A stretch of 64,000 bases of DNA from Oscillatoriaceae cyanobacterium Prado104 (GCA_025454405.1 JALOON010000026.1:62001-126000), one strand, 5' to 3'. Shown: positions 9,519 to 19,491, numbered from the stretch's first letter. The notes: generated by a model from the sequence alone, not told the origin. Program-made: numbers and translations.

Positions 9519-12500
9519 TCACTGTTTATCCTTATTTAAAACCTGCTTGCCGAACCCCATACAAAGCATTCGATCGCCCTCAGCAACCTGCGAATCATTC
9601 TGCAAGTAATCGCCCAGCCAATCGCAACTGCGATCGACAATTTGACGCAATTCCAAATTCTCAACGGGCCACAGAATGATACTCCGATCCCTGCTAGCAA
9701 AAGCCAACGTTTTGCTGTCGGGACTAAAACTCGCACTCAACACTCGATCGCTCGATTCCAGAGTCTTAGCTAACACCGCATTCTTGCCGTTAAAACTCCA
9801 AATTTTTACAGTATTTCCCCCGCTAGCTGCAGCAATTAATTTGCCGTCGGGACTGAAACTCACGCTTTCCAGAGTATCGCTGTGTTCCAACTTTTCAGTT
9901 AAACTTGCCTTGCTGCCATCAAAGCGCCACAAATAAACTTTTTTGTCGGCGCAAGCAGCAGCAATTGTCTTACCGTCAGGACTGAAAATGACATTTTTTA
10001 CGCTATTATCGTGGTCTAAATCGATCGGTGACTTCACATTTTTACCATCAAATTGCCACAGATAAACTTTCTTAGAGGCGGCAATTTGTGTGGAGTTTTT
10101 ATTCACCGTTGCTTTATCGTCAACAGCCGTAGCAGCAGCAATAGTTTTGCCGTCGGGACTGAAACTGACGCTAATTACCGGATTGGGAAGGTCGAGTTTG
10201 GTTAGCAAAGTTGCTTTAGTGCCGTTCCAGCGCCAGAGATACAATTTGCGATCGGCACTTGCTGCTGCAATTACTTTGCTATCCGGGCTAAAAGTCACGC
10301 TGTTAACTATCCCGCCCTGCGGCAGAGTATCTAACAGTTTGCCCGCCAAATTCCAGACTTTCACTGTTTTGTCATCGCTGGCAGAAGCTACCGCGCGATC
10401 GTCCGGCGAAATACTCGTCCAAGTAACAGAATCCTGATGCCCTGTCAAGGTTTTTAACAAAGTGCCATCAGCGCGCCAAAGTTTCACAGTTTTGTCTCGA
10501 CTGGCCGAAGCAATTGTTTTGCCATCCTTGCTAAAACTGACTTTGTAAACCCAGTCGCCGTGTCCCGATAAAATCCGATTTAAAGGAGTGCTATCGGGCT
10601 GCCAAAGTTTCACCATTTTGTCTTTACTTGCCGAAGCAACAGTACCGTCGCGGCTGAAACTTACGGCCCTCACATCATCTTGATGTCCGCGAAAAGTGCT
10701 CAGCAAAGTGCCGTTGCGACTCCAAACTTTTACCGTATCATCGGCACTGCCGGTAACAATTTTTTCACCGTCGCGGCTGAAACTCGCGCTGACAACTTCG
10801 TCGGTGTGTCCCTTGAGAGTTCTAATTTCCGTGCCGTTGCTGTTCCAAATTTTAACAGTGGTATCCGCACTGGCAGAAACGATTTCTTTGCCGCTGGGAC
10901 TGAAACTGACGCTGTAAACAATATCGGAGTGTTTGTTGAGAGTTTTCGGCTTAGTTGAAAACTTCTGAGTTTTACCCTGCCTGTTCCAAATTTTGACAGT
11001 TTTGTCGGCACTTGCCGAGGCAATCGTTGCGCCGTCGGGACTGAATTTGACGCCGAGTACCCAGTCGCGATGTCCTCTTAAAGTTTGCAGCAATTTTTTA
11101 CTCGCTACATCCCAAATTTTGATAGAATTGTCGTGACTTCCAGACACCAGATTTTTGCCGTCGGGACTGAAACTGACGCTAGTAACGATATCGCCGTGAT
11201 CCGATAAAGTAGCGATCGCACTTTTATCGTTATCTACTTGCCAAATTCTCACTTTGCGATCGGCCGAAGCAGTAGCAATCGTTTTACCATCGGGACTGAA
11301 ACTCACGCTAGTCACGCTATCTCCGTGATTGAAAGTCTTTAATAATTTGCCTGCTTTGCTCCACAATTTTACAGTTTTATCCGCACTTGCCGAAGCCACT
11401 TTACTGCCATCGGGACTGACACTCACATCTAAAACAAATTTGCTATGTTGTTCTAAACGATTGCTTTCTTGTACCCCAGAAACCGCCTGTCTGAGTCTTT
11501 CAGCAATTTGACTTTTAGCAGTAGCGGCCAAGCTTTTACTTTGCAGGGCATCTTTGCCGATTTTAATGCTGGTTTGCAGCACTCCTAACTGGTCTTTTTC
11601 ATTAGAAAGTACCAAAGCTTCTGAGCCGGATTTCAGGGCATCAATGCGCGCCCTTTCAGCTTGCTGCCGCGCTTTTTCTCCGAGTTGTGCTTGATAAAAT
11701 GCGAGCACCGCCAAACCGGCTACAGCAATCAATCCCATTATTGCCAATCGCAGTTGCCAGCGGCGAGTTTTGTAGAGTTGAGTTTCAGCTTCGTGCTGTT
11801 TTTCTCTAGCTTCCGATAGCAGGGCATTCAATTCTTTTTCTTTGCGCAACTGTTCGATTTCATCTTGACTGATTTCGTGCTGCCTGCGCAGTTTTTCAAA
11901 TTCCGCTTTGGTATCTAACTCCTGTTGCTGCTGGATGAAGCTGACTAAATAGTCGTGGACTAGCTGGTAAAGTTCGGCCGGCAACTCAGTCCACCGAAAC
12001 ACTAAACTGGAATTTACTAACAGTTCCAATACTAAATCCAGTTTGTCCGCCTCTTCAAATGTTGCTAAATCTGAGGCTAATTCAGCGCGAGTTTTGAGGG
12101 GACGAATGTCATCTTTATCTGTGAGCAAGTACAAAACTCGGCGGGCTGCTACTTCGTTTTCCGGGCCGCAATCTTTGATGACTTCTTCAAGAAAGTTTTC
12201 GACTAATTTTTGTTTCGGATTGTCGCCCAACTCCTGATATTGAGCTAAAGTAGTAATTTGCTCTTCTTGCAGTTGCGCGCCGACTACTTGCAGTTCGATC
12301 GGCCTGACTTCTCCCAATTCTCCTGCTAAATCTTTGACTAATTCAGCGATTAATTCCGGTTCCAAATAAAACTGCGATCGCTCGGTTAAAGTGCGAATTA
12401 CAGATTGCGCGTCTCCCAGGGAGAAATTCCCCAAGTAAAACAGAATATCTTTGCTGAGAATGTCGCCCAAAATGTCGTTGATAATTGGCTGTTGGCTCTT

Positions 12501-14711
12501 TCTGGGTCGCGAAAACTCCAGCAAATAGTGCAGGTAATCTTCGCGCAAAGAGATAATAATTTTTAAGTATTTGATATTCAAACATTCCCGCAAAAAATCA
12601 AAGAAAATTTGCCGTTCTGCGGGTTCTTTCCAGACAAAAAAGAATTCCTCAAATTGATCGAAAATCAGAACAGTTACTAAATGCTCCGCATTTAATTGCA
12701 GTTGTTTGATAATTTCCGCATATTCGATCGACTGTTTCTCAACTACTACTTCAACTGGCGCATCGCGCAATTCTGCATCCTCATTTTCTGCCGCGACTTC
12801 GCCGTCAAATTCGGGAACAACCTGCTGCGATATTTCGCTCAATTCAAATTGAAAATTCCCGCCAGAAAATCCCGGTATTTCTTCAGCAACTGCCCGATCG
12901 AAGATTTCCGCTTTCCTCACAAACAACTGCCGGGTCATTTCCCGCGGCCAGTTGTTGTAAACTTGCAAAACAACAGGCAAAACCGTCCGCGTTTCTATAG
13001 TTCTCTGTTTCAGCGCCGGCACCAAACCGCCAGTCAAAATCGAACTTTTGCCAACACCAGACTGACCGTAAATTACCGTCAATTTGTGTTGGGTGCTGTA
13101 TGCGCGATCGAGCAATTTATTCAAAGCTTCTTCCCTACCGGAAGCCGCAATTTCATCGGCAATAGCCACAGCAGAAGCCACTGTTTCCGCAGCCGGATTG
13201 ACAGCTTCTCGATGCGGTTGCAACCTGCCAGCACCAATAAAAGCGCGGAAACCGTAGGTATGTTCGATCGAGCGATAATCCTGTTTGAGTTGGAATGCTT
13301 TGAGATATTCTCCGCGTTCAAAATAGAGCGATCGCAGCATTTCCAACACCCGCAAGTGCAATTGCGGATTGTAACAAGGTTCTGTCTCCGATCGCGCCCT
13401 TTCTAAATTCGCGATCGCCTCTTCTATCTCGCCCAATTCCTTCTGAGCTGCTGCTAAAATTAACAGATACGAACCTTGATGCTGCGATTTTACAGGCTTG
13501 TCGCGCCCGTTTTCTCCCGCCTTGGAATTGAGAACATCTAGAGCGACGCGCGCCCATTCTTTTGCTCCTTCCCAGTTTTGTTGCTCCAAAGCCACGCGAG
13601 CCAAAAAACCGTAATCTTGAGCTAAATGAATTGCTGTTGGATCTTCCATAACTTGATGTAACCTCCGAGATTTTACAGCCAAACTCCAGAGTGCATCCCA
13701 ATCTTCTAAATGCTGCAAAACCTCCCCCAACTGATTGATAAATTTAGCAGCTAAATCTTGCCGTCCGGCACTTTCTAATACCTCAATACATTGCTGAAAA
13801 TAATTTTGAGCTTCCGTCCAGTAAGGCAGGTTGCCGTTGCGGTGTTTTTCTCCTAGGAAGCGGTAGCAAAGCCCGATATGAAACAGCAGAATTCCCTGCA
13901 ATACAGGCGCGGGGTGAACCGTAAATAACAAATCTCTAAATGTCGTAGAATTGTCACCTAAAATTGCTACTTGATACTTCCAAAAATTCAAACTTTTGTG
14001 ATATAATGCGAGCGCAGCATCAATACGGTGACAGGCATATTCTTGCCGGCTGCTGACAAATTGCAAACTCGCTTCGATCGCGGGTTCCAACCTCACGCCA
14101 GTATTTGCCAAATCCTGGCGGGCGGCCTCGATTTCGACCAAAGCACCGGCACCGAGAATCGCAGAATTAGTTAAATGCCAATTGCCGCTTTCTAAAATTG
14201 CCGAAAATACGCGATCGGCACTTTTTGCTAGAAAATCAACTAACTCTTCCGGCGCGAGGGCAAACTCAATTGTTGTCGTCCAACTCTCAATATCTGTTAC
14301 TAGCCGGATCAGTTTTTTTAAGATTTTATCCGTCACCCACAGCACCACCGGGAAGGGAAAATTATTGCGAAATTCTTCCCGAACGTAATTAGTAGAAGTT
14401 AAGACTCGATCGATCGCATTTACCGATTCTAACCCCGATACCATTAAAGCCTCGGGTTGGCTGCCCGCAAGTTCGGTTTCGATCGTCGTGTACAGAGTTT
14501 TCACCGATGACGGCAGAAAAATTTCTCGAATTTCAACGGCACAATCTTCCCGCAACTGCTGGATAATTTGCTCTCGGAGATGTTCGTAATTGCACCGAAC
14601 TAAAATCAACGAAAAATCTCCCTGAGATAATTTCAGCGTTCGAGAAAGAGTTTGCAGGGAACTTGCATTTTTCTCGGTGGCGGTGTTGGGCTGGCAGTAC
14701 GAATCAAGCAT
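9519..14711 (-). CDS. STAND-type NTPase with 14 C-terminal WD40 repeats
   Basis: 1730 residues. Residues 1-170 are an N-terminal domain resembling an inactive P-loop/effector-like domain (no Walker A seen). About 190-500 are TPR-like helical repeats. Residues 535-860 are a STAND/AAA NTPase: Walker A GQSGVGKSS at 549-557 and Walker B VLIFDQFEEFFF near 680. Then a winged-helix-like region, a coiled coil (about 930-980), one transmembrane helix (about 989-1010, IMGLIAVAGLAVLAF) and 14 WD40 repeats (from about 1085), enough for two seven-bladed propellers. Repeats 3-9 are very alike, suggesting recent internal expansion; repeat 11 has a 20-residue insertion. Such proteins are membrane-anchored signalling or conflict sensors; the ligand is unknown. 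The start ATG directly abuts an intergenic repeat. Confidence 0.9.
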   Translation of the reverse strand: MLDSYCQPNTATEKNASSLQTLSRTLKLSQGDFSLILVRCNYEHLREQIIQQLREDCAVEIREIFLPSSVKTLYTTIETELAGSQPEALMVSGLESVNAIDRVLTSTNYVREEFRNNFPFPVVLWVTDKILKKLIRLVTDIESWTTTIEFALAPEELVDFLAKSADRVFSAILESGNWHLTNSAILGAGALVEIEAARQDLANTGVRLEPAIEASLQFVSSRQEYACHRIDAALALYHKSLNFWKYQVAILGDNSTTFRDLLFTVHPAPVLQGILLFHIGLCYRFLGEKHRNGNLPYWTEAQNYFQQCIEVLESAGRQDLAAKFINQLGEVLQHLEDWDALWSLAVKSRRLHQVMEDPTAIHLAQDYGFLARVALEQQNWEGAKEWARVALDVLNSKAGENGRDKPVKSQHQGSYLLILAAAQKELGEIEEAIANLERARSETEPCYNPQLHLRVLEMLRSLYFERGEYLKAFQLKQDYRSIEHTYGFRAFIGAGRLQPHREAVNPAAETVASAVAIADEIAASGREEALNKLLDRAYSTQHKLTVIYGQSGVGKSSILTGGLVPALKQRTIETRTVLPVVLQVYNNWPREMTRQLFVRKAEIFDRAVAEEIPGFSGGNFQFELSEISQQVVPEFDGEVAAENEDAELRDAPVEVVVEKQSIEYAEIIKQLQLNAEHLVTVLIFDQFEEFFFVWKEPAERQIFFDFLRECLNIKYLKIIISLREDYLHYLLEFSRPRKSQQPIINDILGDILSKDILFYLGNFSLGDAQSVIRTLTERSQFYLEPELIAELVKDLAGELGEVRPIELQVVGAQLQEEQITTLAQYQELGDNPKQKLVENFLEEVIKDCGPENEVAARRVLYLLTDKDDIRPLKTRAELASDLATFEEADKLDLVLELLVNSSLVFRWTELPAELYQLVHDYLVSFIQQQQELDTKAEFEKLRRQHEISQDEIEQLRKEKELNALLSEAREKQHEAETQLYKTRRWQLRLAIMGLIAVAGLAVLAFYQAQLGEKARQQAERARIDALKSGSEALVLSNEKDQLGVLQTSIKIGKDALQSKSLAATAKSQIAERLRQAVSGVQESNRLEQHSKFVLDVSVSPDGSKVASASADKTVKLWSKAGKLLKTFNHGDSVTSVSFSPDGKTIATASADRKVRIWQVDNDKSAIATLSDHGDIVTSVSFSPDGKNLVSGSHDNSIKIWDVASKKLLQTLRGHRDWVLGVKFSPDGATIASASADKTVKIWNRQGKTQKFSTKPKTLNKHSDIVYSVSFSPSGKEIVSASADTTVKIWNSNGTEIRTLKGHTDEVVSASFSRDGEKIVTGSADDTVKVWSRNGTLLSTFRGHQDDVRAVSFSRDGTVASASKDKMVKLWQPDSTPLNRILSGHGDWVYKVSFSKDGKTIASASRDKTVKLWRADGTLLKTLTGHQDSVTWTSISPDDRAVASASDDKTVKVWNLAGKLLDTLPQGGIVNSVTFSPDSKVIAAASADRKLYLWRWNGTKATLLTKLDLPNPVISVSFSPDGKTIAAATAVDDKATVNKNSTQIAASKKVYLWQFDGKNVKSPIDLDHDNSVKNVIFSPDGKTIAAACADKKVYLWRFDGSKASLTEKLEHSDTLESVSFSPDGKLIAAASGGNTVKIWSFNGKNAVLAKTLESSDRVLSASFSPDSKTLAFASRDRSIILWPVENLELRQIVDRSCDWLGDYLQNDSQVAEGDRMLCMGFGKQVLNKDKQ

Positions 14712-14897
14712 AGTTGACAGTTCAGAAAAGTTTTGAGTTTTAAGTTTTGATTTTTGAGTTAAAGAGATTTCTTAATTCACAACTCAAAACTCGCGATAGT
14801 TGACAGTTCAGAAAAGTTTTGAGTTGTGATTTTTGAGTTTTGAGTTAAAGACATTTTTTAATTCAAAACTCAAAACTAAAAACTCAAAACTCCCGAT
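14712..14897. repeat. Two copies of the GTTGACAG / (TTTTGAGTT)n composite repeat
   Basis: Tandem pair of TTGACAGTTCAGAAAAGTTTTGAG..., each with an inverted second arm (ACTCAAAACTC), so each copy can fold into a long A/T-rich hairpin. The same family fills the spacers at 17000-17125, 21710-21905, 22610-22690 and 38140-38285, and intrudes into a gene at 29176-29212. Confidence 0.85.
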
Positions 14898-14903
14898 AGA
14901 CTA

Positions 14904-15311
14904 TTATTCGCAAATACCAGAAATGCGACATTCCCTCGTTGATTGACCCCTCGCTGCACTGATATAAATTATTGGCAGTTCCTCGTCTGTTTCGATGACA
15001 ATATTTTCATCAATAATACTTGGCAGCCGATCGTCCGTTTCTGCGTTCATACCTACATTCATAAATTCAGTTATTGGCAGATCTAAACTATCTGAAAAAT
15101 CTAGTTCATCCCAATCCTCACTTTCTTCGATACTGCTCGTTATCGGGAGCGCGAAATTAAAATCTAAATCGCTCTCAACATCCGAAACATTCTTAATCGG
15201 ATCTGATTTCTGAGTGCTGATACTGGCAAAAGTTTCCGTTGTATTTGCAATCAGCACGAGTGGCAGTGCTGCCAGGGCACCTATAGCTCGTCGCGCTGTA
15301 ATTGTCCTCAT
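14904..15311 (-). CDS. Small acidic exported protein of unknown function
   Basis: 135 residues from the ATG at 15311, chosen because AAGGAG lies 7 bases upstream; the frame stays open further upstream, but without support. The N-terminus MRTITARRAIGALAALPLVLIANTTETFA is a typical Sec signal peptide with cleavage after about residue 29. The mature part is acidic and low in complexity (ESEDWDELDFSDSLDLPITE), with the ITE/DLPI pattern repeated loosely, and ends in two cysteines (RECRISGIC). I do not recognise a family. Its neighbour, the STAND-WD40 gene, is downstream on the same strand but separated by repeats. Confidence 0.6.
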   Translation of the reverse strand: MRTITARRAIGALAALPLVLIANTTETFASISTQKSDPIKNVSDVESDLDFNFALPITSSIEESEDWDELDFSDSLDLPITEFMNVGMNAETDDRLPSIIDENIVIETDEELPIIYISAARGQSTRECRISGICE

Positions 15312-15974
15312 GCGTTGCTCCTTATAAACTCTAAATCTAACTGCTGACTTTTGTGGCATTGTTGTCGCTAATTTTCTCAACATTTCCACCGATCGAACGC
15401 GGTTTGTTTGTTACAATACATACCCCAGCCTGCGACACTGTTTGGCAAATTTGCCTCACTGCGGCAGGGGATAACTCTCCTACTATTTATTTACTAGGTG
15501 AAAACTTTTAAACAGCATTGTTTTCAGCCTATTTTGGGTGAAAGCAACGGCCCGCACGCCGGCCGGACTAGGATCGTTGCAGGTGCGATCGCGCTTTTCA
15601 CTCAGCCAGCACGGGTGCATATCACAGACACCTTTGTATGTCAACACTTATATTTTAACCAATTCTGACCTGCGGCGGTGGTGTAGCAACCGCAAATCCG
15701 AGTTAGCTACCCTCTTTTCCGACCTCAGTCACTAATTTATTGAGCTATCTCCCCGTTCAAAAAGCGGGGGGTTTCGATCGGGATTGAATATCGGGCATTG
15801 AAATTGCTTGCTTGAGGTTTGCTGTTTGGGGTGCAAAAAAACTCGATCTCCCTGTTTGCCTGCAGGTTCGATCGAGATTCCTCAATTAGTAAATACCAGC
15901 GATCGCACTATTAAATTCAGTTCTGGCGTCCGAGTATAATTTACTCATGAATCACTCCTATCCACTCTAAGGAT
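15312..15974 (+). other. Long leader/spacer with a possible degenerate c-di-AMP (ydaO) riboswitch
   Basis: No gene is seen in these 663 bp. On the plus strand three blocks occur in the order expected for the ydaO-yuaA class: GGCAGGGGATAAC near 15463, TTTTGGGTGAAAGC at 15532-15545, and AAATCCGAGTTAGCTACCCTC around 15694-15714, close to the family's 3' block AATCCGACAGCTAACCTCG. I could not find a convincing P1 helix, so this is a weak call. Other structure: CTCCCCG/CGGGG hairpin at 15742-15766 and CTCGATC/GATCGAG at 15842-15876. Confidence 0.25.
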
Positions 15975-16997
15975 ATGTTGAAAAACTCTCCGCTCTGCGA
16001 CCTCAATTTTTGGCAAAAATTGAGGTTGAAACTCAAACACAGCTTGACTGTCGGTATAGCAGTCTTCACTCTAGGCACGATCGTATTAGCTAGTTGCACC
16101 ACCGCCGAACCTCCATTGCGAATAGGTGCCAATATTTGGCCGGGTTATGAAACCCTGTACTTAGCTCGCAGTTTAGGCTATTATGATCGTACCCCCATTC
16201 GATTAGTAGATTACCCTTCAGGTACAGAAGAGGTGCGGGCTTATAGAAATGGAGAAATTGAAGGAGCGGGCATATCCATAGATCAAGCTTTGGTATTGGC
16301 AGCCACCAATGCCGACGTAAAAATTGTAGTTGTGATGGATTTCTCTAACGGTGGGGATGTGATTGTGGGAAAACCAGGGATGCAAAATCTACAAGCATTA
16401 AAAGGCAAACCTGTCGGTGTGGAATCTACTGCACTGGGAGCATTTATAATCACCCGCGCTTTGGAACAACAAGGTATGTCACCTAAAGATATAAAAATTG
16501 TCTCTTTAGGTGTATCGGAACACGAACGAGCTTTTAAACAAGGAACAGTAGATGCTGTTGTTACTTTTGGCTCTGTCCGGACAAAGCTGCTAGCAGCAGG
16601 TGCCAAACAACTTTTTGATAGCTCGCAAATACCCGGTGAAATTGTTGATGTTCTGATCTTGCGGGACGATGTAATTAACAAGCATCCTAAGACCGTCCAG
16701 GCTTTAGTTGACGGTCGGTTTCGCGCCCTAGATTACTTGACAAAAAATCCCCAGGATGCCGCGAAAAGGATTGCTCCCCGTACAGGAGTTACTCCCGAGC
16801 AATTCTTAGAATCCTTAAAAGGGTTGAGAAGTCCAAACCTGCCAGAAAACAAAAAATTACTAGGAAAAACAGACCCTTCATTGCTGAAAGGCGTCACGCG
16901 ATTGTCTCAACTGATGTTAGACAATAAATTACTGCAAAAAGCTGTAGATCCTGCTCCTTTGTTGGACGCTAGATTGGTCAACAATGTGAAGTTGTGA
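15975..16997 (+). CDS. NitT/TauT-type ABC substrate-binding lipoprotein
   Basis: 340 residues. Basic N-terminus, hydrophobic segment LTVGIAVFTLGTIVLA and lipobox LASC with Cys41, so a lipid-anchored periplasmic protein. The mature part is a type II periplasmic binding fold of the SsuA/TauA/NMT1 class: LRIGANIWPGYETLYLARSLGYY at the start, the SIDQALVLA and VVTFGSVRTKLLAAGA segments, and LKGKPVGVESTALG. Family members bind nitrate, sulfonates, taurine or pyrimidine precursors; the ligand here is not predictable. No permease or ATPase gene is adjacent; a membrane histidine kinase follows 191 bp downstream. AAGGA is very close to the ATG, so the TTG at the next codon could also be used. Confidence 0.85.
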   Translation: MLKNSPLCDLNFWQKLRLKLKHSLTVGIAVFTLGTIVLASCTTAEPPLRIGANIWPGYETLYLARSLGYYDRTPIRLVDYPSGTEEVRAYRNGEIEGAGISIDQALVLAATNADVKIVVVMDFSNGGDVIVGKPGMQNLQALKGKPVGVESTALGAFIITRALEQQGMSPKDIKIVSLGVSEHERAFKQGTVDAVVTFGSVRTKLLAAGAKQLFDSSQIPGEIVDVLILRDDVINKHPKTVQALVDGRFRALDYLTKNPQDAAKRIAPRTGVTPEQFLESLKGLRSPNLPENKKLLGKTDPSLLKGVTRLSQLMLDNKLLQKAVDPAPLLDARLVNNVKL

Positions 16998-16999
16998 GT

Positions 17000-17125
17000 C
17001 GATAGTTAATAGTTGATAGTTGACAGTTTACAGTTGTAAGGAGTTTTGAATTTTGAATTTTGAGTTGTGAGTTAAAGACCGTTCTGAAGTTCAAAGCTCA
17101 AAACTTAAAACTCAGAACTTCCCCT
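17000..17125. repeat. Composite GTTGACAG / TTTTGAGTT repeat
   Basis: GATAGTTGACAGTTTACAGTT is followed by TTTTGAATTTTGAGTTGTGAGTTAAAGAC and an inverted arm AGCTCAAAACTTAAAACTCAG. Same family as 14712-14897. It separates the binding-protein gene from the kinase gene. Confidence 0.8.
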
Positions 17126-17188
17126 CTCCCACTCCCCCATCTGCCCTTTCTTCTTGCTTCAACAAAAGTCCGCTGTTTTTTCTAAGTT

Positions 17189-19312
17189 ATGAAGCGATTT
17201 CCTTTTCCGCTGCGTTTTTCAATTCCTATTATTTTAATGATTTTTGGGAGCATGCTGGGTTTATTTTCTTTTGAAAGGGAGGTACATCTGTCCTACCGCA
17301 GGCAAGAAGAAAATGGCATTAGCAATTTAAAATTTTCCGCAAATCAAATCTCGGGAACGCTGGAATATTTGTACCGCAGGGGCGATGTAGAACAAGTGGA
17401 AATCGCTATTAGCAAATTGGGAAGCGATCGGCACATTCGCTTGGCCTTACTTTGCGATGAAAATAACCAGGTAATTGTAGCAACCCGTTACGAATTGCGG
17501 AATCGCCCGATCGACCAAATCTCATTACCTAACTATTTGCCAGCAGAATTTTCCCAGGTCCGGGAAATAATGTCAGGACAAGTCAAGCTTGCTGAAAATA
17601 AAGACAGTACCTGGGCGATTTATCCAGTTTTGTTGGAGGCTAAGCCTGGAGAAATTCGCCCTTCGAGAGTCGGCATTCTTTTGATAGAATACGATTTGCT
17701 GTCAGTAAAGCAGCAAGCTTATGCAGATGCTTTAAAACGCTCGATCGAAACCAGCATTGGGTTAGCTGTATTTTGCACGATCGTCTGGTTGTTTTTTGAG
17801 AAAACTTTGATGGCACGTGCTGCTAGTTTGGTAGCTGCCAGCAACAGTTTTAGCAAAGGAGAATTGACCGATCGCGCGCAACTGGAAGGCTCTGACGAAC
17901 TCGCTCAAATTGCAGTTGCTTTTAACCAGATGGCCGATCGAATTCAGTCTCATACAGAGATGCTGCAAGCAAGCGAGAAACGATTTAGAACCTTGGTTTC
18001 TAATATTCCAGGTGCTGTCTATCGATTGGTATTAGATTCTCACTGGAAAATCGAGTTTGTCAGCGATGCGATCGCCGAAATTTCCGGCTACCCAGCCAGC
18101 GATTTTATTAACAAGCGATCGCGCAATTTTGACAGCCTCATCCATCCTGATGACGCGGTAATGGTCAAAAGAACGATCGAGAAAAGAATATTTAAAAAAC
18201 AGAATTATACGCTCGAGTACCGCATCATTCGATCGGATGCCAGCGTGAGATGGGTATCAGACAAAGGTCAAGGAATCTTCAATGAAAAAGGCGAACTTCT
18301 CTGGCTTGATGGAGCAATCTTTGATATCACCGAGCGCAAGCAGGCTGAAGCACAACTCCATCAAACCTTGCAACTAAAGGATCGGCTGGCAGAAGTTGCT
18401 AACGATCGAGCTAGAAAACTCAGGCAAACACTGCAAGATTTGCAGCAAACCCAGGCTCAATTAATTCAAACAGAGAAGATGTCTTCCCTCGGTCAAATGG
18501 TAGCAGGTGTCGCTCACGAAATTAATAACCCAGTCAATTTCATTCACGGCAATCTCGCTCACCTTAGTACCTACACTCATAACTTATTAAAGTTAATCGA
18601 GCTGTACCAGGAGCAATACCCGCATCCTCATGCTAAAATTGCCAATTTAATTGAGGATAGCGATTTGGAGTTTATCAGCGAGGATCTGCCGAATATCTTG
18701 TCTTCAATGCACTCTGGCACTAATCGCATTCGCGAAATCGTACTGGGTTTGCGCAATTTCTCTCGCTTAGATGAATCCGAGTTAAAACCAGTTAATATTC
18801 ACGAGGGAATTGACAGTACGCTCTTGATTTTACAGAGTGCTATCCGAGCTAAGCCTAATTTTGCTGAAATTGATATTGTCAAAAATTATGGAGAGTTGCC
18901 CCTGGTTGAATGCTATGCAGGTCAACTCAATCAAGTGTTTATGAATATTTTGACTAATTCCATATATGCCTTGCAGGACGATCGAGCGAAACAGTCTACT
19001 AAAAAAGAATATAAAACGAAGTCTCCCCGTCAGATTATAATTACTACATCTATGCAAAAATTAGGGTGGGTAAAAATCAGCATTAAGGATAACGCTTCGG
19101 GAATAGATGAGGCGGTGAAGGCAAAAATATTTGACCCTTTCTTTACAACAAAACCAGTAGGTCAAGGTACGGGATTGGGGCTGTCAATTAGCTATCAAAT
19201 TATTGTGGAAAAACACGGCGGGAAGTTGGAGTGCATATCCGCAGTTGGAGAAGGAACAGAAATGGCGATCGAAATTCCGATCGCCCGCTCCAAAGCCAAA
19301 CTATCAGCTTGA
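17189..19312 (+). CDS. PAS-domain sensor histidine kinase (membrane)
   Basis: 707 residues. TM1 about 8-28, periplasmic sensor region of about 155 residues, TM2 about 185-206, HAMP about 207-258 (FSKGELTDRAQLEGSDELAQIAVAFNQMADRI), PAS/PAC about 265-390 ending LDGAIFDITERKQAE, a short coiled coil, then a HisKA domain with GQMVAGVAHEINNPVNF in which His443 is the phosphoacceptor, and an HATPase domain (N box NILTNSIYAL, G1 DNASGID, F box FDPFFTTKP, G2 GQGTGLGLS). This is the ZraS/HoxJ-like cyanobacterial class. No response regulator is adjacent. The upstream lipoprotein is a plausible ligand-binding partner, by position only. Confidence 0.93.
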   Translation: MKRFPFPLRFSIPIILMIFGSMLGLFSFEREVHLSYRRQEENGISNLKFSANQISGTLEYLYRRGDVEQVEIAISKLGSDRHIRLALLCDENNQVIVATRYELRNRPIDQISLPNYLPAEFSQVREIMSGQVKLAENKDSTWAIYPVLLEAKPGEIRPSRVGILLIEYDLLSVKQQAYADALKRSIETSIGLAVFCTIVWLFFEKTLMARAASLVAASNSFSKGELTDRAQLEGSDELAQIAVAFNQMADRIQSHTEMLQASEKRFRTLVSNIPGAVYRLVLDSHWKIEFVSDAIAEISGYPASDFINKRSRNFDSLIHPDDAVMVKRTIEKRIFKKQNYTLEYRIIRSDASVRWVSDKGQGIFNEKGELLWLDGAIFDITERKQAEAQLHQTLQLKDRLAEVANDRARKLRQTLQDLQQTQAQLIQTEKMSSLGQMVAGVAHEINNPVNFIHGNLAHLSTYTHNLLKLIELYQEQYPHPHAKIANLIEDSDLEFISEDLPNILSSMHSGTNRIREIVLGLRNFSRLDESELKPVNIHEGIDSTLLILQSAIRAKPNFAEIDIVKNYGELPLVECYAGQLNQVFMNILTNSIYALQDDRAKQSTKKEYKTKSPRQIIITTSMQKLGWVKISIKDNASGIDEAVKAKIFDPFFTTKPVGQGTGLGLSISYQIIVEKHGGKLECISAVGEGTEMAIEIPIARSKAKLSA

Positions 19313-19420
19313 AAGCATCTAGATCTCCACCAAACGCCTCCGACAGGCTATACTGTTATTATGCTTAAGAAAAACTCGTCACTAACTATTTCGATCGATC
19401 CTTTCAAGAGGAACTAGGGT

Positions 19421-19458
19421 GTCTGTTGAAAAACTCTGTTGAAAAACTCTGTTGAAAG
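19421..19458. repeat. Three short direct repeats CTGTTGAAAAACT
   Basis: TCTGTTGAAAAACTCTGTTGAAAAACTCTGTTGAAAG: three direct copies with a 15-bp period just upstream of the kinase-like gene at 19492. It may be simple slippage, or tandem binding sites in the leader. Confidence 0.6.
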
Positions 19459-19491
19459 ATCGTTTCTCTACACTCTAACCACTGCTATATT

